A program made the translations under genes and the position numbers. From Nemania diffusa (lineage: Eukaryota; Ascomycota; Sordariomycetes; Xylariales; Xylariaceae), in contig JBBPUQ010000006.1 of NCBI GenBank assembly GCA_038501195.1, positions 4,216,001 to 4,280,000 of the forward strand: 64,000 nt of DNA. Direction: 5' to 3'. Below, in pieces: positions 57,663 to 64,000 of this stretch; the stretch's first letter is position 1; each line of letters begins with the position of its first letter. Under the pieces are notes generated by a model. The model did not search any database, was not told where the DNA came from, and was given only the letters and a program-made list of their open reading frames with translations.

Positions 57663-60600
57663 GCATGGAGGGATGTTCGGCTGTCGGCTATTAGCGGATA
57701 ACATTGGGGTCTACGCATACCTAGCTAGACTACATATAGATATAAGTATGCATACCTACTTACACTACCTCCCAGACTAGCAACCTGCTGAAGGATGATA
57801 ATAAGGTGGCTACAGCGGCTTTGGAGGCTCTTTAGCATTTGCCTAATGGGTATGTATGCGCAGTAGCCTTAGAAGCTCAGATAATCATGCCGCTCGCGGT
57901 GAGCAATAAACCTTCGTCTCGTCAGCAATTAGCAAGCTCTGCCTACCGTCAATTGGGCACGTGTGAGCGCGGGCAATTGACTGCCGTCACGTATAGACTC
58001 CAATGGGACACGCGATGGGCACTGGGGATGAGACGGACGCGAGAGAAGAGGCATGAATACTGCCGCGCTACGATGGGGCGTAACTGGTTTGTATACCAAG
58101 CAAAGCAAGGCAGAAGAAGACGGGCATGCAGGCAGTGAATTGGTAGGATCTGGATTGCGCAGAGGAGTTGTCGCAGCAGGCCCTGATAGGCAGACAGTAG
58201 GCAGGCAATTTATTTCGGCGACAATTATTGGCTGGCAGCATCCCCATGTTGTTCGCTGTATTGTATTGCGTTGCTTCTGCCTGCCTATGCCCAGATGCAG
58301 CGCGGCATGATGCTATTGCCTGATACAAGCTGACGTGCGCGAGTCGCACTGGGTAGACTCGTAGAGAGATGGAGTAGGTACTTGACTTTTGCAGTTCAGA
58401 CCGATTGACTGGTGGTCGATAGCGACACTTTCGTCACCCACCGTAGCCTACCGCTCGTGTTAGCGACATTTTCCCTCTCTCCCTTACTTCCTCATCTCCG
58501 CAGTACTGTGTGTACCTTGCACGTACGATGGGCGGATAAGGCGGGAAAAGGATATAGGTAACGCGGATTCATATCACGCCGCCGGTGTGCCGGTGATATG
58601 TCATCTAATTCCTTACCTAGCCTAGGCAGGTAGAAACAAGGGAGATAAAGTTCGGAGTTCGGGGAGATTCAAGTTTAGAGAACTCCTCATGGGAGGGGAA
58701 TTGGCCAATTACAAGTAACAATTGAGTTAATGGGGTTAAGGTATTTAAGTTAGCATGTTGATGTTTATTTTCCGTTATGCAGCAGCCTGCCTTTGTGAGT
58801 CATTCTTGATGACGAAGAAATGCGTTGAATTGACTTGTTTTAATGGCTGCACCAATGCCTGTGCCTACCTGCATGCGTACTGTAAAGTCTGAGGCGAAAA
58901 TGAAACAGGCAGATAGATGGTGCTCTGTCGTGCGTAGGTACACCGTCCAGTCCAGTAGATAAATCGCCATCAGTCAGTTTAATCCATATGCGCTACACTT
59001 GTCGTGGTAAAGTGCAATTGGGCAATTTTCCTATTTCTCAATTCCTCGTCGAGACCATTGGCTAAGGCTAGTGCTAGGCGCAGCGCCGACTTCCCGTTCT
59101 AGATTAGCGCACCCTGCGCTGTAGAAATCGGAAAACTTGAGAGGTCTTAGATGGAGCCAGCATCACTCTTGGCATGTACCTCCAGCCGTTGAAAAGTATC
59201 GATACGGGGATCTGTTGCATGGATACTTTTGGTCTGAGAGCCAACCACATCATGTGTCGAGGAAGTCACAAGCTCCTACGCGTCCACTCGAGAGGAGGGT
59301 GTGCCATTAATGGCGTTTCGGGAAGCCAGCCACTCTACCTAACCGCTTAATTGCGTGGTACTTGTACTCTCCATACCTTGCCTATTGGCGATTTATGTAC
59401 CTCAGGTTGGTCGATAAGCGTATTCCTCCAGAGAGATAAGCCCCGCCCCCTCCTCCTCAATCGCCAATTCAATCAATTCAATCAATTCATTTGCAACTCA
59501 TCGAGAGAATTATTAATCACAGAGTACATGTACGACGGAAATTCCGAATGCGTTGGTTGTCGGTGATAACAGTAGGTTCCAACAACGCTACAATTAAGCT
59601 AATGCCGGGCTCGGACAGAACTATCTAGAACATAGACGGCGGTAACTACTTAGTTACTTATATAGGTATGCTAAATAACACAGCCCACCACATCCCACCT
59701 ACATGAGGGAGACAGAGGAGGCGTTCCATGTTGGAGTTGGCCCACTGAATACAGGTAGTACAGCCTGCAAAACGATAACCCACATGCATGTAGGTTGGTA
59801 CAAGTAGGCATTGTACTACCTAACAGTATACCAACCATGGACTTGACAGTATTGAAACCGCCGACATATACCGGCTCTGGTTACGGAATTGCCAGCATCA
59901 TCCAACCTAGCAATTCAAAACTCTATGATGTTGCCCTCTTACAAGTCTAGCATTGACTCATCAATTGCAATGTCAGACCGAGAGGACGCGGTGGTCTATC
60001 CGACTAATCCGACCTAGTTTAGTCATACTTTGTTAACGCCGGACATGCTCTGTACTTCCGATGATTTCAATGAGAACCAAGTCTCGGCAGCATCACCGCT
60101 ACGGTTACCGAGAAATCCCCATGGTACCTAGGTATCAGCTCTTCCATCTTCCAATCCCCTCACCGCCCACACAGCCTCAACACATGAAACAATATGCAAT
60201 TGTGTCTGTCTACCCTTCTTTGTGTTGTAGTGTTTTGTCCTGACTGACGGATGGTGTCAGGTCAGAATATAGTACATAGAAGTACTTGCGTAGAATGATT
60301 CCATAATCTGTTCTATTCCTAGTATAGACTTATAGACTCCACTTACGTCATAATAGCAGCTGCCTACTGCTTGCGCCTGAGCTGAGAGATTAGTGAGTTT
60401 AGCGCGTATTGTATTATCTAATCTGGTCTAATCCAAGTATTGGTATGCGTAGGTTAGGTAGGTAGGTAAGTATGTACTATAGCATAGGTGTGTTTTGGTA
60501 TGTAATAAGCTAGAACGCCAATCGCCGGGTTGCCGGAGAGTCAAGATGTTACGGTAACCTAATCTACGAGATCCGCAAGCGGCGCGCGAGCGGCCGGCGG

Positions 60601-61853
60601 CACGAACCTTGTTTTACGAATGCCTCCAAATATGCGGTAAAACTTGTTCGTCCATCGCTCACGTTACGGGGTTTGCCATGTGATGTGCCCCGGTGCGTTT
60701 TGCCATGGTCGCATGCCTCCACCTCTCCGGCCAATTCCACTCGTATACATGCCTACGAGACTAAGTATTGTATTTCATGGCCAAGCTTATCCTGTATCAT
60801 CTAGACAGACCGTAGCGCACTGTCTTGGAGGGTTTGTGTTTGCGTGCAAAGACATGCCAGACACCACCATCTTCAGCGTATCTGATCACGCTCCTCGGAT
60901 AAGGCAAGTCACTTGACCTACACCATCCCCCACCGTCTGAAGGGGTGGTGGCACACCATAGTCAGGCGCCACAATGGAGACTTATCTAATGGTGTGCAAG
61001 CCCACTTTGGACTTTCACATGTGCCCTTGCTGCCGATACGCAATTACACGAACTACCTAAACTCAATTACTTGCCTACTGTAGGTAGGATCTCGATATTA
61101 AATACTGCACACACAACCTAACACGAGCAGACTATCTGAGTCAGCCGATGATATTCAAATGCCACAAGAAGATAGATAGAGATCCGTGTATACCTAATTG
61201 TACCTAATTTACCCGTCGTCGTTTATTCGCCTAATCATGCAATTGAGTAACATCACGCCATGCAAGCCAAACCATTAGTAGTAAAAAGAAGCAGAAGTGC
61301 AATACCTACCTAATACCGTAGTAGTATTTACATGGACTACTAGGTAGGTAGAGCAGGAGAGAGAGAGAGGGAGAAGTACTATTACCCCTCCAACCCCTCA
61401 ATCTACAATCTACATACTTGGGAGGGAGGGAGGTAGCTCGAGCCGACCAACGCAATAGTAACAACAATAACAGTAGCAGCAGCATGTTAAATGGGTCTCT
61501 CTCTCTCATGGAGGGGAATTATCTACCCCTCCACCCCACTGACGTTGAGACTCGGTACTGTCAATGGTCAACAGGCTTGCCAACATCATTATCGATAGGC
61601 GATCAATAGGGGCGTCATATAGCGCCTCGTTGGTGTCCCGAAAGATGATTAGTCTATCTAGATACATACCTAGTCCAAACACCTATATGTAGGTACGCTA
61701 GTCTGTCTAAGTACAAGTATGCGTAGGTATCTCGCCTATGTATCACGTTAGGCTCGCTGCATTGCCCCTCCATTTTTAATTAAGGTACCAAGGTTAGGTA
61801 GCAGGGTGTTAGTGTTAGTATTCCATCAACAACTTCCGTAACAAGCGAGAACT

Positions 61854-61950
61854 CTGCTCCTCTCTTTTCTCCCTCTCCCTCTCCCTCCCTCTCCCTTTGC
61901 CTCTCTTCCTCTTTCCCTTCCTCTTCGTATTCCTATTTCTCCCGCTCCTT
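61854..61950 (+). promoter_or_regulatory. Long pyrimidine (CT) tract
   Basis: Nearly uninterrupted C/T on the plus strand for about 95 bases (CTCCCTCTCCCTCTCCCTCC and similar), about 2 kb before the next plus-strand gene. CT blocks of this kind are common near transcription starts in filamentous fungi, so it may mark a distant promoter or a leader exon of that gene. Confidence 0.4.
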
Positions 61951-63931
61951 GGGGGTGCAAATTCAGACTAGCGAGTTAGGGGTCTGTGTTGCTCGCTGCT
62001 ACCCCCCGCGCCCAGGCTTCTGTCGTTTTCCTTTAGTTTCTAATTCATCCATTTCTCATCCTGTCAGGGGATGGGTATCTACTTAATTAGTACCTAATTT
62101 GCACCCCCCGCTTTTTCTCATCCATCACCTCCGAGATCCGGGGTTGGTTCCGTATTGCCGAACTCCCCTCATGCTGCTACTGCTGCTACTGCAGATCAGA
62201 TAATGGGTAGTGCCTATGAAAGCACCAGGGCAGAGTCTATAGGTGCCCGAAAACCTAAAGCACGGCGCGCTTCTCTCTCTCTCCCCTTCCAACCCAACCA
62301 CCCGCCCAAGCCCACGCACCCCCTCCCCCGAGGGGCGCAGCCGCAGTCTGGGCAGAGAACCGTCCCCCTATTCGGGACGGGACCGTCAGCCTGCATTGGC
62401 AGGTGCATTCACTGTTCCTCGCGTGATTCTCAGCTTATGGTAGTAGATGAATGGATGCTTGTCCCGTCGTCATATTGGTATTTCTGTATTCCCGGAAAAT
62501 TTTACGCGTCTGACTAGAGACTATTCCCAACCAACTAACCCCCTCCAGTCTCTATGTACTCTCCCCAGACATGGACATGAACAGCAGAGCATAACATAAC
62601 ATAACATTGGAGAAAGACCCCGTATTAGCTGGGGTTAAATTACAGATGCCGCATACCGCATCGCAAACTCGGCCAGAAATCGGTGAGTAGCCACTCAGCT
62701 TGCCTCTAGCGGAAGGCAATAGTGTTCCAGAGCCTTGGCTCGCTCACGACACTATACCCGGTTCACCTTGTCCTTGGCGGTGTGCTTATACTATCTACTA
62801 AGTAGTTACCAAGTTATGTTAAATCATCGTACTCTTTCTTCACCCTGCCCTGTCCTGTCCCCGTCCACCTCGGCTCCGGCCTGGTTCTGTCTATCTATTT
62901 GCTCTTAGTGCCGAAGCTAAGCCATTCGTTATACATAGAACCCTTGTTAGTGTTAATGTGTACTGAGTAGACATGGGATGGTACCTACATGGAGGAGCAA
63001 GCACCCGGCGCTGTCCCCACGAGCCTAACTGCATGATGCCGAAAATCTGACATCTCACATCCGAGCGACCATTGACTAGCCGCCATGCAGCAAGCAGCCA
63101 GCGAGCAATTTCTTGGTTCCGTCAGCAAAGCGGCCTCGAGCCGGAGTCCCCTTCCAATGGTGTATTCTCTGGCATTCCTCAATATGCACGATTATCGCTG
63201 CCGTTGGTGTGTTTCAGCCACTAGCCACTCTCCGACAGTTGGACGAATACTACCTCTATTTCTAATGCTGCTGCCGCCGCTGTTTCTGCTGCTGCCGCTG
63301 CCGCTGCCGCTCCTGCAGACGTCGTCATATCACCCAGTAGACAGGCACCTTGTCGTCAAGTCATCTGACAGGCCCGAGCTCCGCGCCGCCGTATTGCTGC
63401 TTACTGATTAGCTATCGACCCTGATGTCCGTTTGTAGTTGCTCCGTCACCTAATCGGGTGGGACGATGCGAGAACGGATGGAGAGGAAGAAAAAAAACAT
63501 GGGTAGGTAGCTCTAGAGAGGTTAGATTTGGTTGTATGCTGTGGGCCTCATTTATCTGCCTACCTACTTACCTATTGGTCCCGACTGAATCCAACTGCTT
63601 CTTCCTGGCTATTACAACTGTTACATTCTTCCCATTGCTAGGTCAGGGTCGTGAAAATTTTGCTTTTCTTACCTCGAGAACGCAGAAAAGAAAGTACAAG
63701 CGCCTTCATTCACTCTAGACATTATAGATAAGAAAGAAAATTTCTGCTCGAAAAAAGCAAACGAGTAAACAACCAAACAGTCCCTTTATGCTGAGATCCG
63801 TCAAAACAAGAATTGGAAGAAATAAGCATAAAATCAAACTTAACTGAACCGAACTAGAGACAATTCAATCACCAATAACATCTACACTACCACTGTCCTC
63901 TTCCCCCACAAAGCCAAACGAAGAAGCCGAA

Positions 63932-64000
63932 ATGGCCGAAAGCCGGTGGAAAAGCACGCTGTACTCGTCCGACCTCTTCGTCGAGGCCTGCGGCGCAATC
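63932..64000 (+). CDS. Start of a gene, probably NUDIX hydrolase (cut by window end)
   Basis: ATG at 63932 opens 23 codons without a stop to the window edge, encoding a start ending in SSDLFVEACGAI. The WKSTLYSSDLFVEACGAI pattern resembles the beginning of fungal NUDIX-domain pyrophosphatases, where a FVESCGAI-like strand precedes the NUDIX box. That box lies outside the window, so the assignment is tentative. The leader just upstream is A/C-rich, as expected of a fungal start. Confidence 0.45.
   Translation, partial: MAESRWKSTLYSSDLFVEACGAI

Larger units (their letters stand above)
54304..63931. other. 9.6 kb gene-free region
   Basis: No gene is supportable in any of the six frames. The sequence is not AT-collapsed like the island; it is rich in short tracts and in TACCTA/TAGGTA units (for example 54770-54830, 55190-55215, 60450-60480, 61320-61350). 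54480-54680 is a GT/GA-rich leader of the SWIRM gene. 55390-55450 is GA-rich. 61420-61485 carries CAA/CAG-type triplets. 62590-62608 has repeated ATAAC. Long divergent regulatory DNA with long untranslated leaders is the simplest reading. Confidence 0.45.

Noticed and set aside
1..64000. CRISPR arrays, bacterial operons, telomeric TTAGGG arrays, rDNA
   Set aside because: No regularly spaced repeats, no polycistronic gene packing, no telomere array and no rRNA segments; gene structure is eukaryotic throughout.

Overview
This window is nuclear DNA of a filamentous ascomycete (Pezizomycotina, probably a Sordariomycete). Genes carry short GT-AG introns (50-156 nt) with CTAAC/CTGA-like branch sites. 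The encoded families are typical of moulds: F-box, STAND/NLR proteins, class I terpene synthase, GT90, GDSL esterase, Mcp1. AT-rich blocks look produced by repeat-induced point mutation (RIP). I saw no rRNA, tRNA or CRISPR array.

Layout. (1) 1-19 kb is the gene-rich part. It holds a small Ser-rich conserved protein, a sulfotransferase-like protein, MCP1, a C2H2 protein, a secreted GDSL esterase, a frameshifted glycosyltransferase-like gene, a GT90/CAP10-like membrane glycosyltransferase and an F-box protein. (2) 19.5-48.6 kb is an accessory island. It holds a small inverted-repeat element, a lineage-restricted two-exon gene, a solo LTR, AT-rich RIP deserts, a dead beta-lactamase-like gene, an alpha/beta-hydrolase-NACHT protein, a lone sesquiterpene synthase, a complete 7.4 kb RIP-destroyed LTR retrotransposon with target duplication, and an NB-ARC-TPR protein whose hydrolase N-terminus is broken. 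(3) 48.6-64 kb is nearly empty: one SWIRM-domain chromatin protein, then a 9.6 kb gene-free stretch ending at the first codons of a probable NUDIX gene.

How the parts relate. The GDSL esterase, GT-like and GT90 genes sit side by side and could act on cell-wall or secreted glycans; this is an inference from adjacency. Two STAND proteins with the same type of N-terminal hydrolase domain flank the terpene synthase and the retrotransposon, an arrangement typical of fast-evolving fungal islands. In one the nucleophile serine of the hydrolase is replaced by glycine; in the other the hydrolase is truncated. Splice sites were inferred by eye from donor, acceptor and phase agreement. Every multi-exon model given without a frame warning keeps the reading frame.
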